Notes: a model not told the origin generated them from the sequence alone. DNA of 64,000 nucleotides from Nematopogon swammerdamellus (GCA_946902875.1 OX336343.1:18027596-18091595); one strand, 5' to 3'; shown: positions 35,109-46,532, counted from the first letter of the stretch. Numbers and translations are program-made.

Positions 35109-35425
35109 TACTAGCTTTTGCCCACGGCTTCGCTCGCGGTAGACTCGGTTAGCAAATCCGATTTAAAGGCAAATATGCTAACAAACAATCGCTTCTCTTA
35201 TAATATTATCTCTTTCAGCTCCCCCGTCCATACTATACTTTCTTTGATTCTGCTCAGCCCTGAGGCTATTTACCGTGAAGGTATAAAGCCTATAGTGAGC
35301 CTCAAGAACTACTCTTTCCATTGGTGCAAACCGCATCAAAATGTCATCAGTGGTTCCGGAGTTTACCTCAAACATACATACAGACACTTTCTCTTTTATA
35401 AGAAGTAGAGAAGATAGAGATTTTA
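35109..35425 (+). repeat. Interspersed repeat with CTAGCTTTTGCCC start
   Basis: It starts CTAGCTTTTGCCCACGGCTT and contains GAGCCTCAAGAACTACTCTT, CATTGGTGCAAACCGCATCA and GGTTCCGGAGTTTACC. It ends CTCTTTTATAAGAAGTAGAG. The later half is shared with 51659-51765 and, split by a MITE, with 40755-40794 and 42055-42070. Confidence 0.7.
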
Positions 35426-35799
35426 AAACCATTTAAAAACGTAACTATTTTGGTATGTATGTAAGTACATTTAAATAAATATATTTTGTTCTTAGTAAGT
35501 CACAGATCACAGGCAAGTTAGAGGTAAAACTATTTACAACAATGCAAAATATCCAGGTCTATGACACGATAAAGTTCGCGAACTTAGAAAATGTGTACGG
35601 TGTCTGATCATGGGCCCCCACCTGATCTGAGGCCCCCACACTTGCGGGTGCGTGCGAGCTTCAGAGCGTTGACATTTGTGTCTGTTCGAGACGCCCACGA
35701 GAAGCGTGCCTTATTGAGATAGCTTCATATGATGAGACATTTTTAATGATATAAATTTTATAATATTTTACTGTTTATTATTATTAGCAATGAAGTTAG
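35426..35799. other. Intergenic, nothing recognised
   Basis: No exon or named repeat. Confidence 0.4.
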
Positions 35800-35898
35800 A
35801 TGAAATTAAGGGAAGCACTGACATGGCACCTAGTTCACCCGTTGTTATGGGCTGACATCACGGATGTTGTAGGTGATGTAGCCAACCGTGTCAGTTTC
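35800..35898 (+). mobile_element. SINE 3' fragment, family S
   Basis: GAAATTAAGGGAAGCACTGA through GATGTAGCCAACCGTGTCAG, ending TTTCATC with no poly-A. Confidence 0.85.
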
Positions 35899-36190
35899 AT
35901 CATCGTCGTGTCAGGTTCATGCATCGCTTTCTCTTACCGCTCGTTTGTGCGCGTTAGGCCAATCATATTCCTTTATTAGTTCATATTCCTTTTGGCGGAG
36001 CAAACGGAGAGCCTCAGCACTGCGTCTATCTAGTTTAGTGCCGTCTTTGTTCGGCGGCCACATAAGCAAACTAGTACACCCTTTTTCGCTAACACAGTTG
36101 CACGGGAGAAAGTACCTAATGCAGCCAATACAATCTCAGTAAATAACATTAAAAATAAACACGTTTTTTTTTTCATAGACGCGTCACTGT

Positions 36191-36532
36191 GTACCGTGTG
36201 GTGCCGGTACTTAAAAAGAATAGTCCCACTGCATCTCTCCCCGTGCATGTCGTAAAAGGCGACTAAGGGATAAGGACAAGATGCCGCGCTAAAGGGCGAC
36301 AGGCTAGCCACCTCTCACCTTGGCGCGGTCCTTCCACCTAGTCTAGTCATGCAGCAGGTGTGTTCTTCGTGCCTTACTTGCTACTTGATAGTTGTCTTGT
36401 CCGTATACTGTGCTAAACGTGGTGGTCGGTGTTGTGCTGTAATTTACAAAAGTTCTTATAGCACAACACTGATTACTCTGCTTACCCTGATTGTCGGGAT
36501 AAAGCGTGTGATATGTATGTATGTACGCGTCA
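36191..36532 (+). mobile_element. Family Z repeat, full length
   Basis: It opens TACCGTGTGGTGCCGGTACT and passes GTCGTAAAAGGCGACTAAGG and AGGGCGACAGGCTAGCCACC. It ends GATTGTCGGGATAAAGCGTG and a TATGTATG tail. About 340 bp. It provides the outline of the parent family used to define the hybrids. Confidence 0.85.
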
Positions 36533-37160
36533 GCATATGCTGCAGTATAAGCTAATTTGTGGCACCTCGGTTTCAGACGACCAGGTTCAGACGTTCAGGT
36601 TTTATGTATAACTAGCTGTGCCCGCGGCTCCGCCCGCTCTCATATTTCACTTCACTGCTAACCTCATAAGCCATTAAGCGTGATAGTAAGTAGCCTATAG
36701 TTGATGGGAAGAATCAAGCTATCCGTAGAATTTTGTTTTATTAAAATCGGTTCAGTGGTTCTCGAGTTATAAGCGGACAGACAGACACTCAGACAGACTG
36801 AAAGCAGACGTTGGATTTTATTATAGGTAAGGAAAAGGAATAAGGAATGTACGCGTCAGCTAATGCTGCAGTTTAAGCTAATTTGTGGCACCTCGGTTTC
36901 TGACGACCAGGTTCAGACGTTCAGGTTTTATGTATAACTAGCTGTGCCCGCGGCTCCGCCCGCTCTCATATTTCACTTCACTGCTAACCTCATAAGCCAT
37001 TTAGCGTGATAGTAAGTAGCCTATAGTTGATGGGAAGAATCAAGCTATCCGTAGAATTTTGTTTTATTAAAATCGGTTCAGTGGTTATCGAGTTATAAGC
37101 GGACAGACAGACACTCAGATAGACAGAAGGCAGACGTTGGATTTTATTATAGGTAAGGAT
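36533..37160 (+). repeat. Tandem duplication, two copies about 316 bp apart
   Basis: GTACGCGTCAGC starts at 36533 and again at 36849. Each copy includes GGCACCTCGGTTTC, then an interspersed element that opens CTAGCTGTGCCCGCGGCTCC and closes TTGGATTTTATTATAGGTAA, with AAATCGGTTCAGTGGTT inside. Only scattered substitutions separate the copies, so duplication is more recent than element insertion. Confidence 0.9.
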
Positions 37161-37727
37161 GCTCTGGCCACATAGAGATAAATGTTCTAGAAAGTTCCCC
37201 ACACCTCTTCCAACAGCTGTTTCTCAAAATATCATGCTCAGCGCGCGACGAGATTGTCCGGCCCCGCGCGCGCAGATTGCATCCGACTTTACTGTCAGTC
37301 TGTCCGTACTCCGTCCATATACGCGTTAGCGACGAATTAGAGCTGCAGATAGGCGATGTTTTTCTTTGCGAATTCATTATCTAATTTTCTTCCCATATCT
37401 CGTAAGTTTTTTTTTAGATATTATGAGAATAAACGCATCGATGAGATTAAATACGCCTTTCTTTTATACCGTCTGTCTATGTGTGTGATGTCAGATGTGG
37501 GTCCGGTACTTAAAAATTAAAAAATAAAATAAAAAGTGAACTTTGTTTTGTTTATGGAACTAGCGCGAAATTCAAATTAGCGCTGCCAAAATTTTGTTTT
37601 TATCCTGACGATCCTGATCAGGACATTCAGTCAAAGTTATGGAATTATATTTTAAATTATTCAAACATCTGGAAGTGGGTCAAAATTAGTTTGAAAGATT
37701 CCGTTACACACATAAATAAATAAATAT
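37161..37727. other. Intergenic, nothing recognised
   Basis: No exon or named repeat was found. Confidence 0.4.
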
Positions 37728-37810
37728 ATAAATGCATATATACATAAATACATAAATATATAAATACATAAATACATAAATACATAAATACATAAATACA
37801 TAAATGCATA
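37728..37810. repeat. Octamer microsatellite
   Basis: Imperfect repeats of AAATACAT, about nine to ten units. Confidence 0.9.
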
Positions 37811-37845
37811 CATACCTACAACAGGTCAAGCTAATAAAATCGTGT

Positions 37846-38206
37846 GAAAAAGAATCACCCCAGTGCCTCTCCCCCTGAACATCGTAAAAGGCGACTAAGA
37901 AATAAGGACAAGATGCAGTGCTAAATGGCGACTGGATAGCCACCTCTCACCTTGGCACGATTCTTCCACCGAGTCATGCAGCGGATGGGTCTTCGTGCCT
38001 TGATGTTCGAATACTTTGCTAAACGTGGTGGTCGGTGTTATGCTGTAATTTAAAACCAGTACTTGTAGCAAAACACCGATTGCTCTGCTTACCCCAATTG
38101 TCGGGATATAGCGTGTGGTATGTATGTATGAGTGACTAAAGGCTTGCACCCGGGCGTAAAGTAGTTGCGAAAAGTGGTGTTCGGTGTTGTGCTGTAATTC
38201 AAGAAA
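37846..38206 (+). mobile_element. Family Z repeat, diverged, with an extra fragment
   Basis: Positions 37846-38131 follow family Z from CCCAGTGCCTCTCCCCCTGA to TTGTCGGGATATAGCGTGTG and a TATG tail. Positions 38165-38206 repeat a short internal block (GGTGTTCGGTGTTGTGCTGT). Confidence 0.8.
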
Positions 38207-38229
38207 GGAAAATAAACATTTGTTTTATA

Positions 38230-39390
38230 CAGGGTGGCCAAGTTATAGTGGTCCAAAAATTTTTTTTAGATGGGGGGCATCATGTTGACTCATTTAAAAA
38301 AAAACATTAGTTCCGCGAAAATCTATAGTTTAGAAGTTATGATTTGTTTAAACTTTTTTTGAAATTTCTCTATTTTAGTCACATAAACCACTCTAGTTGG
38401 ATATCTATTCCACAAAATCGAATAAAATTTGGTATGGAAGTAGAGGAGACATGTAGCTAGTACGTAATGAATAGTTTTCAGGTTTACTCCTAGACTGTAC
38501 TGTTGCTATAGCCCTTTAAGTGAATCTTTGTTCAGTTTACATTAAAACTGATTAATTTTTGAAAAATCACTGTGAAAAAAAGTACTACCGGAGATTTTCC
38601 TATCCCCTTTAAAACTACCTATACTTATCACAATTCTCCAGACCAAAAACTGTAGTAGTGTTACGATTGTAACATATTCAAAATTAACATCATTTGTACA
38701 AAGTCACTACAATAAAAAGTGACGATTACTCTATTTTTATTTCTATTTCTCGATTTAAAATCTAATTTTTTTTCACAACGTTAGTTCAACTACAATTTCA
38801 CATTATTCACAAATCTGTCTCTAACAGCGCTAATCTACACATAAAAAACTGTTTAGTAATGTTTTTAAAAAATAAGATTTTAAAAATTAAGGTAATCGTC
38901 ACTTTTTATTGTAGTGACTTCGTACAAATGATGTTAATTTTGAATATGTTACAATTGTAACACCACTACAATTTTTGGTCTGGAGAATTGTGATATGTAT
39001 AGGTAGTTTTTAAGGGCATGGGCAAATCTCCGGTAGTACATTTTTTTTCACAGTGATTTTTCAAAAATTTATCTGTTTTAATGTAAACTGAACAAAAATT
39101 CACTGAAAGGGCTATAGCAACAGTACAGTCTAGGAGTAAACCTAAAAACTATTCATTACGTACTAGCTACATGTCTCCTCTACTTCCGTACCAAAATGTA
39201 TTCGATTTTGTGGAATAGATTTCCAACTAGAGCGGTTTATGTGACTAAAATAGAGAAATTTAAAAAAAAGTTAAAAAAAATCATAACTTCTAAACTATTG
39301 ATTTTCGCGGAACGAATGTTTTCTTAAATGAGTCAACATGATGTCTTCCATCTAAAAAAAATTTTTGGACCACTATAACTGGGCCCCCTG
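38230..39390. mobile_element. Foldback element, 1.16 kb, about 500-bp arms
   Basis: The left end CAGGGTGGCCAAGTTATAGT and the right end ACTATAACTGGGCCCCCTG are inverted, and TA lies directly outside each. The arms match at many blocks, including TACTCCTAGACTGTACTGTT, GACCAAAAACTGTAGTAGTG and AAAAAGTGACGATTAC, up to 38730 on the left and from 38891 on the right. The 160-bp loop is AT-rich. No coding sequence is present. Arms differ at roughly 10 percent of positions by eye. The TA duplications are consistent with a Tc1/mariner-type source, unproven. Confidence 0.9.
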
Positions 39391-39392
39391 TA

Positions 39393-40004
39393 TATAATAT
39401 TATAAGCATTATGTTACGTTTATCGAGCAATAAATTTCTTTCTTTCTTTCTTTCTTTCAAATGTTTATAACTTTAGCAGAAGATTATCCTCTGAACTAAT
39501 AAAACACAAATAATACCAGAATGTCCGGAACCATATCGTTGTCTGAACCATTTGAGAAACCCAATGACGTCATCAACACGAGAACACACACACGTAAGGA
39601 GATGTATCAAAAGACGAAGCCTCTTTTTCGCCTTTTTTTGCTTAATGCTTAATGCTTGACACAAATAAATTCGTTGTAACAAAGGGAACTTCCGCAAAAG
39701 GTGGCTAATAGAAAGTAAACACGGGTCTATGGAGAAAACGTTTCACACTGAAAAGTGTGCGCCGTGCATCTTAGAAGGTTTTGTATTATCTGATAGATTG
39801 GCTAAATCGGGCTTGTGCTCAAAAAGGGTCCAGCAGCATTTTTTTTTAATGGAAATTTACACCACATCCTACTACCGCTCCTACTCCTAATACCGCATGC
39901 AATCGCTCCACTTTTTAAGATAATTAGTTTTTATTATACTTAATGACTTCATTGCTTGATTACAAACATAGCTAAGAATCATCCCGATTAAACCAGCTAA
40001 TAAC
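39393..40004. other. Intergenic with a TTTC microsatellite
   Basis: Positions 39436-39460 are TTTC repeats. No exon or named repeat elsewhere. Confidence 0.5.
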
Positions 40005-40115
40005 AAAAACCGCATCCAAATCGGTCCATCCGTTTGGGAGCCACGAAGCCCAGACAGACACACCCATACACATACGTTAAACTTATAACACCTCTCTTTT
40101 TGCGTCGGGGGTTAA
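40005..40115 (-). repeat. Interspersed repeat (as at 26262)
   Basis: ACCGCATCCAAATCGGTCCA, then CCGTTTGGGAGCCACG, a CAGACAGACACAC tract, and CTCTTTTTGCGTCGGGGGTT. This is the reverse complement of the repeat at 26262-26475. Confidence 0.75.
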
Positions 40116-40612
40116 GAACTTACAAAATAGGACAACCCATGGGCAAGCACAGCTATTACAAACGACTCCCTATTGCGACACTACCAGCCTCCCGCAGCCT
40201 CCCGCGCCGCGCCTGTGTCGATGGTGGTGAGGTAGCGACCGGCGGCGGGGTGAGGGGGAGGCGGCGTGTAGGCGTGGGAACTGCGGGGGCGGGGCCTAGC
40301 GTCGTCGCACGCGCACGCTACATACAGCCTGTGATACAGCATGCAGCTTTCGACCATAGTAACAGTATAGGGCGAGCTTTTCTTTATAGGCAGTTTTGTT
40401 TTTTTTTACTGTGCAAATAAGTTGCTAATAATTTTTTTTATTATTTGAAATAGTTTGCCTTTACAACACTTACTTTTAAAACATAGAAAAAATAGGCAAT
40501 GCATTGAAAAAAAAAATTCTAGACATTGGATCCCAATCTAATTTGTATGCACAAATTTTTACCCAATAACTAAATAACTAATTTTTTTATTTGTTTTTTA
40601 ACTTTAAACAAT
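40116..40612. other. Intergenic, GC-rich patch
   Basis: Positions 40190-40310 are GC-rich (GCGGCGTGTAGGCGTGGGAA and neighbours) with an open frame through low-complexity sequence. No recognised product. Confidence 0.35.
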
Positions 40613-40752
<140 letters not shown>

Positions 40753-40917
40753 CTCTGCTTCGTCCCCTCCCACAGACAGACGTTCCCTTTTATATAAGGT
40801 CTTTCAAAATTAGTTCATAGTACGCTAAGGGGGGGTTTTGTATCATATAGGGAGTAGATAGATAGATAGATAGAAAATATGTTATTGCTCAAGAAAACAT
40901 GTTAAACATGTTACTTG

Positions 40918-41248
40918 TACCGTGTGGGGCCGGTACTTTAAAAGAATAGCCCCATTGCATCTCTCCCCGTGTATGTCGTAAAAGGCGACTAAGGGATATA
41001 ACTCCCTTCTTATATTACTAGGTGGTAGGGTTTAACCCGCCCGGGTTGGTACCACCGCACTGAATGAAAGGTCGGTCGAAACGGCTATGTAAATAGTTTG
41101 TGTTTTCCGTCCAGTTCAGTGTAGCCGGCACGGCCGAAGGGAAGCACTGACGTGGCACCAAGTTCACCCGGTGTTATGGGCTGACATCAAGGATGTTGTA
41201 GGTGATGTAGCCAACCGTGTCAGTTTCCATAAAAAAAAAAAAAAAAAA
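40918..41248 (+). mobile_element. Hybrid SINE H1, full length
   Basis: It opens TACCGTGTGGGGCCGGTACT, has the H1 junction near CTCCCTTCTTATATTACTAG, and ends GTTTCCAT with a run of about 18 A. It is the longest poly-A among the copies, so perhaps the youngest. Confidence 0.94.
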
Positions 41249-41336
41249 CAAACAGAAATGAATTACAGTTTATATAATACATAATACCTAAATATATACA
41301 TACATACTTGTCCATTCAGAATTAAAGGATTTTTTA

Positions 41337-41630
41337 GCTTTTGTCTTCACATTGACGGCCATGGAAATAGGCCAAGAATGTGGGAATTTCTGCGGAGACG
41401 GATTGGGAGCCACTTGAGACGTCTGCGGTATTGTGAAACATGGTCGTACTTATGTAGACCGAAAATGAAGCGTATACACATGTTTTGCAGACGCTCAAGC
41501 TTGTCCAGGAGTTCCTCAGTAACGTCCAGGCAACACACATCCGCATAATCAAGGATGGGGAGCAACGATTGTGCTAGCATTGTCTTTGTGGAGGTCGGAA
41601 GAAGGTTCTGCAGCCGCCTCAGGGAGAAAA
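41337..41630 (-). pseudogene. CR1-like reverse transcriptase fragment
   Basis: The minus-strand frame reads RRLQNLLPTSTKTMLAQS, then LLPILDYADVCCLDVTEE, LERLQNMCIRFIFGLHKYDH and RLKWLPIRLRRNSHILG. It lines up with the start of the reading frame at 12003 but belongs to a different subfamily. Both ends are truncated. Confidence 0.75.
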
Positions 41631-42393
41631 ACCTATATAATTTATTTTTTGACCTTGGGCTTTTTTTTATGTAAAATATTTTTTTATGTATTTTAATAAA
41701 AAAATAGGTGGTTGATTTTTATAGCCTATCGATTCAGTTTCATAACAGTAACAAAAAAGTCTTCATTACCATCATGATGTAACACGTGTAAGTTGGTAAA
41801 AAAAATCAAATTCTTTCTATTCCATACTAATAAAATCAAAATTGTGGTTTTTCACAATTTCTGAAAGAAAGAGATCTATTTGTTGGAAGACTTTTTTGTT
41901 CCTGGCATGAAACTGAAACGATTATGAAAAAACCTTTTTTTTACATTTTACATAAAAAAAAATTGTAAAAAAAAAACCTTTGTTCTTCAAAAGTGATCTA
42001 TTTCCGATACAGAACCTCCCTTACCGTACTATGAACAAATTTTGAAAGACCTTATATAAGAAGTAGAGATCTCTCTGCTGTAAGTGTTAAACATATATAT
42101 TGTAATTTGTACTTAAAGTGCACACAGGCCGGCATACTTAGCTGGGCACTCCGCATTCTGGATCGTCAATCTCGCTCACTCACTGAAGAAAAACTGAAAT
42201 CAGAAATGACATTTCGAGAGAGTAAAGTGTGTCGGTCTGAACTGAACACACCGTCATACATAAATCATTACATTCTGAGCCCGAAATAAGATCATCAATG
42301 GATCGAAAGGGAAATTTCGAAAAGACTTTCAGCGCGCGAACCTAGCAAAAAAAAAACCTCCTGTGTAACAAGTAATCTGGACCAAGTAATTTG

Positions 42394-42829
42394 TACCGTG
42401 TGGGGTCGGTACTTAAAAAGAATAACCCCACTGCATCTCTCCCCGTCGCATGTCGTAAAAGTCGACTAATGGATGGTCAGCCTCGGCAGCTTCATGGTGC
42501 GGTCAGTTATTGGATGGATGACCGCCCGACTGTTGGAGGCTGACCGTGGTTCGGATACCACGTTAAACTGTAGGTCCCTTCCCTTCTTCCCTTACTAGGT
42601 GGTAGGGTTTATCCCGGCCGGGTTGGTACCACCGCACTGAGCGAAACGTCGGTCGAAACGGCTATGTAAATAGTTCGTGTTTTCCGTCCAGTTCAGTGTA
42701 GCCGGCGCGAAATGAAGGGAAGCACTGACATGGCACCTAGTTCACCCGGTGTTATGGGCTGACATCACGGATGTTGTAGGTGATGTAGCCAACCGTGTCA
42801 AGATTCCATAAAAAAAAAAAAAAAAAAAA
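42394..42829 (+). mobile_element. Hybrid SINE H2: Z head plus complete S element
   Basis: It has the same architecture and junction as 17111-17535: Z head to GTCGACTAATGGAT, then GTCAGCCTCGGCAGCTTCAT (box A mutated), box-B-like GTGGTTCGGATACC, full body, and poly-A of about 19. Confidence 0.93.
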
Positions 42830-43064
42830 CCTGTCGAAGATAAACCGATGGGGTCCAAGTAACGTATGAGTGCTAATTTTTCTACACGTGTGGTGCTGCG
42901 GTGGAGACAAATGACGCGAGTACGATCGTGTACGATGCAAGTCCATTATGAAATATCTCATCACCATAGTTGGTTGTAACGTTCTTGGAATGCAATCCCT
43001 TGTAAGTATGTATGTACTAGCTTCGACATGGAGAAAACTTCTTCTGCTATTTCTTCAAAGATCT

Positions 43065-43475
43065 TAAAAAAGGAAGTTAATTCTGTCCATACAAAATCGT
43101 CTTTCGGCATTTACGTTTTCTAGCCCCCTAAACTTTATCCGATTTTTTATTTTTTATTTTTCTTCTTGTCTTAATGATAGTTCAATCTACGTTCCAATCT
43201 TTGTCGTTTTTGTTTAGATGAAATATAAAACACCGGAGTTCAAAATTGGTATTTCGACCGACAAAATTGGAAATTTTTATTTTTTGATGTCATGAAGTTC
43301 ATTAAGCTTCAGTCATCACTTTAGATATTCAAAAAATAAAAAGACAGGAACGTAGATTCGAGTGTCCTTATTAAAAAAAAAAACAATTGTAAAAATCGGA
43401 TAAGGCATAGGGGGGTAAAAAACCCCGAAAGATGATTTTGTATGGAGAAAGTTAACTTTCGTATCGTCTTAAGAC
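43065..43475. mobile_element. MITE, about 80-bp inverted arms
   Basis: The left arm TCCATACAAAATCGTCTTTC, CTAGCCCCCTA and TATCCGATTTTT pairs with the right arm AAAAATCGGATAAGGCATAG, GGGGGTAAAAA and GAAAGATGATTTTGTATGGA. The inner CTACGTTCC/GGAACGTAG also pairs. The core is AT-rich. Ends and target site are not sharply defined. Confidence 0.7.
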
Positions 43476-43544
43476 AAAGTTGGTATATCATAGATTGAAT
43501 AGGTAATTAAATTGTATTATGTAGGTAGTTTTTATGGAAATCGC

Positions 43545-43860
43545 GTCATATGGCATCGTCCACATACGCGTAAGTGTCTAACGATGACCACGGGCATTGT
43601 GTGATGGACGGGGATTGCGAATGTCACGCGCCGGCCCGAGAGAAGCCCTTTCTCGCCCCTTTTGACAAACCCCTGGCTGTACTTGGGAGGAAATACCTCG
43701 CGTACTGTAGAATGTGGAACGTACTCCCGGCTCATCTATTTCCTCCCAAGAGAGTGGGATTATTCAAAAGGGGTATGAAAAGGCTCCTCTCAGGATTACA
43801 TGACATTTGAAACCCCGCGCATCAGACAATGTCCATGGGCATCGTTAGAGATCTACTTCT
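43545..43860. mobile_element. Foldback of two LINE reverse-transcriptase tails
   Basis: Both strands read a reverse-transcriptase C-terminus. Plus: MWNVLPAHLFPPKRVGLFK, then RGMKRLLSGLHDI. Minus: REVFPPKYSQGFVKRGEKG, then LLSGRRVTFAIPVHH. The outer sequences (TCTAACGATGACCACGGGCA left; TGTCCATGGGCATCGTTAGA right) are inverted and the two halves meet at about 43715. The tails are joined start to start, giving an imperfect palindrome. Same family as 7850, 16780 and 58855. Confidence 0.7.
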
Positions 43861-44035
43861 AGTTTGTACATCTACATAGTTGTACATCTAATTGTACCAC
43901 ATGACGCGCTCTCCACAAAAAAATTTGCGTTCCACGTTCTCCCGGTTTTGTGAATACATAAGTAAATAAGTATATAAGTACTCAATAAGTTATTCTTTTT
44001 TCTAAGTCTGGTTTATGATATCTATCAATCAATAT

Positions 44036-44077
44036 CAATATTATTTATATTTATATTTATATATTTATATTTATATA

Positions 44078-44127
<50 letters not shown>

Positions 44128-44130
44128 TAT
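44036..44130. repeat. TA/TTTATA microsatellite
   Basis: ATTTATAT repeats grading into a pure TA run. Confidence 0.95.
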
Positions 44131-44146
44131 TTTACTAATAATAAAT

Positions 44147-44440
44147 CTGTAAGGGGTGGTCATGGAGTAAGTTACTTTGTTTTAGGAAATATTGAGTTTG
44201 TAGCCTCTATGTATGATACTAAAGCTAAATTGACGATTTTTAGAAATCTTTTGTATGTATGTATGTTCCGCCATAACTCTTAAACCGATCATCCGAATTC
44301 GATGAAACTTTGTACAAGCACATTTAACTATATGGGACACAGGATAGGCTACATAAAATTCAGTTCCGGTTACGCTAAGATGTGGCTCCCATACAAACCG
44401 ATATGTTCAATCCGCGCGCCTTAGTACTATACATAGGTAT
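44147..44440 (+). mobile_element. Helitron-like element fragment
   Basis: It shares GGTCATGGAGTAAGTTACTT, CATAACTCTTAAACCGATCA and TATGGGACACAGGATAGGCT with 25003-25375 and 52797-53120. The CTAG hairpin end is not seen here. The sequence runs into a GC-rich stretch at 44440-44490. Confidence 0.65.
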
Positions 44441-44757
44441 TTACCGAGCGAGCGGCAGTTGGCGGCGCGGCGGAGACGACGCACAGTATACGAATGCCTG
44501 TTATTACGAGCTCATTATTCCAATATCTGAAGTTTTTTAAATCCAATAAATCACAGTTCAAATGAAAGCCAGATAGATGTCTATTAAATTCCTAATTCAT
44601 GAATGCAGTTCCTAGAACATAAACACGTTAATCCCCCCAGTCATTACGCGCGAACAAACAGTGCATTCAGTCGCTTGTTGTCGCCACTAACGGAGAGTCC
44701 TTTTTGAAGTTGTTATAACGAGTGTTGACGTATTTTGTAAAGGAAGTTTGTGTGTCA

Positions 44758-45560
44758 CCATGGCTGCTGGACCTTCAAGTAAGTAATGAAAATATTTTCA
44801 CACCAATTTAATGTATAGTTATGTAGTTGTATAATTAATTCTGGATACTGTATAAATAAACCCAGTTTTGTAAATTCTGAAACTTCGTTAGAGTGGGAAA
44901 AAAATATATCACGATTTAACACGATAATTTTTTTTTTAGGTATGCTCTGTTTATCTAGCTTTGCAAAGACACCAGTTCTTGAGTGCGCAAATCTGCGGAA
45001 ACTTAAGCAGATTTTTTTTATTGTTGATAGGTACCATGCTTGGAGTAACGCGAATGCAGTTGTACGACCTCCTGTCCAAGGATAATCTTCTCTCTCAAGC
45101 AAGTGCAGTAAAGACAAGAAAGCTAATCGTTGAGTGCATCACCCTGAGATTACCAGAGGTGCCAGAAGAAGATGTAGTGGCCGAGATTTTTTAATTTTCA
45201 ATCAGTTTTGTGCGTCGGTGGAAATCAAGTGGGCCTAAGAAGATGCTTTTTTGCAACAAAATTGACAATGGCTACTAGGACAAATCTTGGAGTCCAGGAC
45301 AGTTCAGCAGAATTCAGAGCAACAGCAGACTACTGCAAGACCTGCTAGACCTGTAGGGAGACCTCTCGAAGAATTCAGCTTATCAAGTAACATAACTAAG
45401 AAAAGACGAACACGGAGGTTAGTTTCCAGTCATTCCAGCCTCTTCCAAAGAGAAAATTAAGCAAATTGTCAGAAGAGGTTCCCAACCTACTGGAAGTTCC
45501 ATAAATTACAACTAAACTCCGTGACCGGCATCAAGATATAGATGAGTCTTCCGCAAGTGA
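44758..45560 (+). pseudogene. Decayed multi-part gene, possible transposon protein
   Basis: A CACCATGG start context at 44758 opens MAAGPS before a possible GTAAGT donor. An acceptor-like T-run/AG at 44940 is followed by open sequence. At 45028-45192 one frame reads GVTRMQLYDLLSKDNLLSQA, then VKTRKLIVECITLRLPEVPE, then stops at TAA. The same frame continues past the stop as FSISFVRRWKSSGPKK. Further on, another frame reads TTARPARPVGRPLEEFSLSS, NITKKRRTRR, and stops. The GRP...SS...KKRR block recalls a segment found in several uncharacterised animal proteins. The stops and frame changes argue for a pseudogene, though extra introns are possible. An initiator-like TTCAGTC lies near 44665. Confidence 0.4.
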
Positions 45561-46532
45561 CTTTACTGAATAGTTACATCGTAGTTAATCTATTAATGTA
45601 CACATTGCAGTATAAAGTTGCAGATAAAACTAATTATATTTTAATTCTAATTACTGTATGGTCTTTTTAATATATATATAATAAAATTAATACCATAGAT
45701 TTTTTTAATTATATATTATTGTACTCTATATACCTATATTGTTTCAATTTAAAATAGCAGAAACGCCATTTTTTATATTCTTAATTGGTCATAAAGGAAA
45801 TTTTTTATACAATTTGTGAAAATAAAAAGTTTACAACATTTTTTTCCATCAAACATAATATTGAGCTCCTAAATATTGATTTCCGTACACTGTGCGACGG
45901 CGGCGCGGGGGAGGCGCGGCCTATAAACTCAACAGCGAACCGATAAGCCGCACTATATTCCTCTTTCACGCAAAAACTACTGAACAGATTTTGATGAGCC
46001 TTTACAGTACTATAGCTTACACATGAAAAAGGCTATAATTTATAAAGACATTGTGTAAATTTGCCCAAATATCTATAAATGTCAAGTAAGTCGGAAAAAA
46101 TCCTGCCTTCTGAGAGCTATCTCGGCGTGCGCTGCATAAACCTTTAGAGTTACACGAAGATAGTGTATAGTGAGGTTGTTTCTCTAAAATAGTTCTTAAA
46201 AGAAAGTCCGCGACAGCATATATCTACCTTTTATGTGGAAGCCACTATAGCCAAAATAGTGAACCAAAAATACATTTAAATTGGATACTGTATTTACAAT
46301 GCTCATTTTATAGTTTTGAATTAATTCTTATCAAAATACGTACTTTTATCGCTTCTGGTATTTAAAGCTTTGGCTGTTACACTAAGTAATTTGGACAAAT
46401 AGTTTAAAAAGTTACGACGATGAGAATGTCTTGAGAGAAGCGCTGCGCTTCTCTCAGCGGGGGGCAGCGGGCCGAGGCGAATATGTTTGTATGAATTTCC
46501 TCCTATTATTCTAAATTCGATTAAAATTACTA
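45561..46532. other. Intergenic with repeat scraps
   Basis: Positions 45963-46040 (TTTCACGCAAAAACTACTGA and following) look like a common interspersed repeat end. Positions 46431-46455 are a 12-bp-arm palindrome (TGAGAGAAGCGC / GCGCTTCTCTCA). No exon was seen. Confidence 0.4.

Larger units (their letters stand above)
40795..42054. mobile_element. MITE carrying a nested SINE and LINE fragment
   Basis: About 50-bp inverted ends, TAAGGTCTTTCAAAATTAGT and ATTTTGAAAGACCTTA, are flanked by TATA on both sides (40791-40794 and 42055-42058). Removing the element restores CCCTTTTATAAGAAGTAG, exactly the uninterrupted sequence at 51747 and similar to 35398. Within it lie an H1 SINE (40918-41248), a CR1 piece (41337-41630) and an inner palindrome (41655-41985). 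Confidence 0.88.

Noticed and set aside
40034..40420. 128-codon plus-strand frame
   Set aside because: Starts in an interspersed repeat and continues through GC-rich low-complexity sequence.
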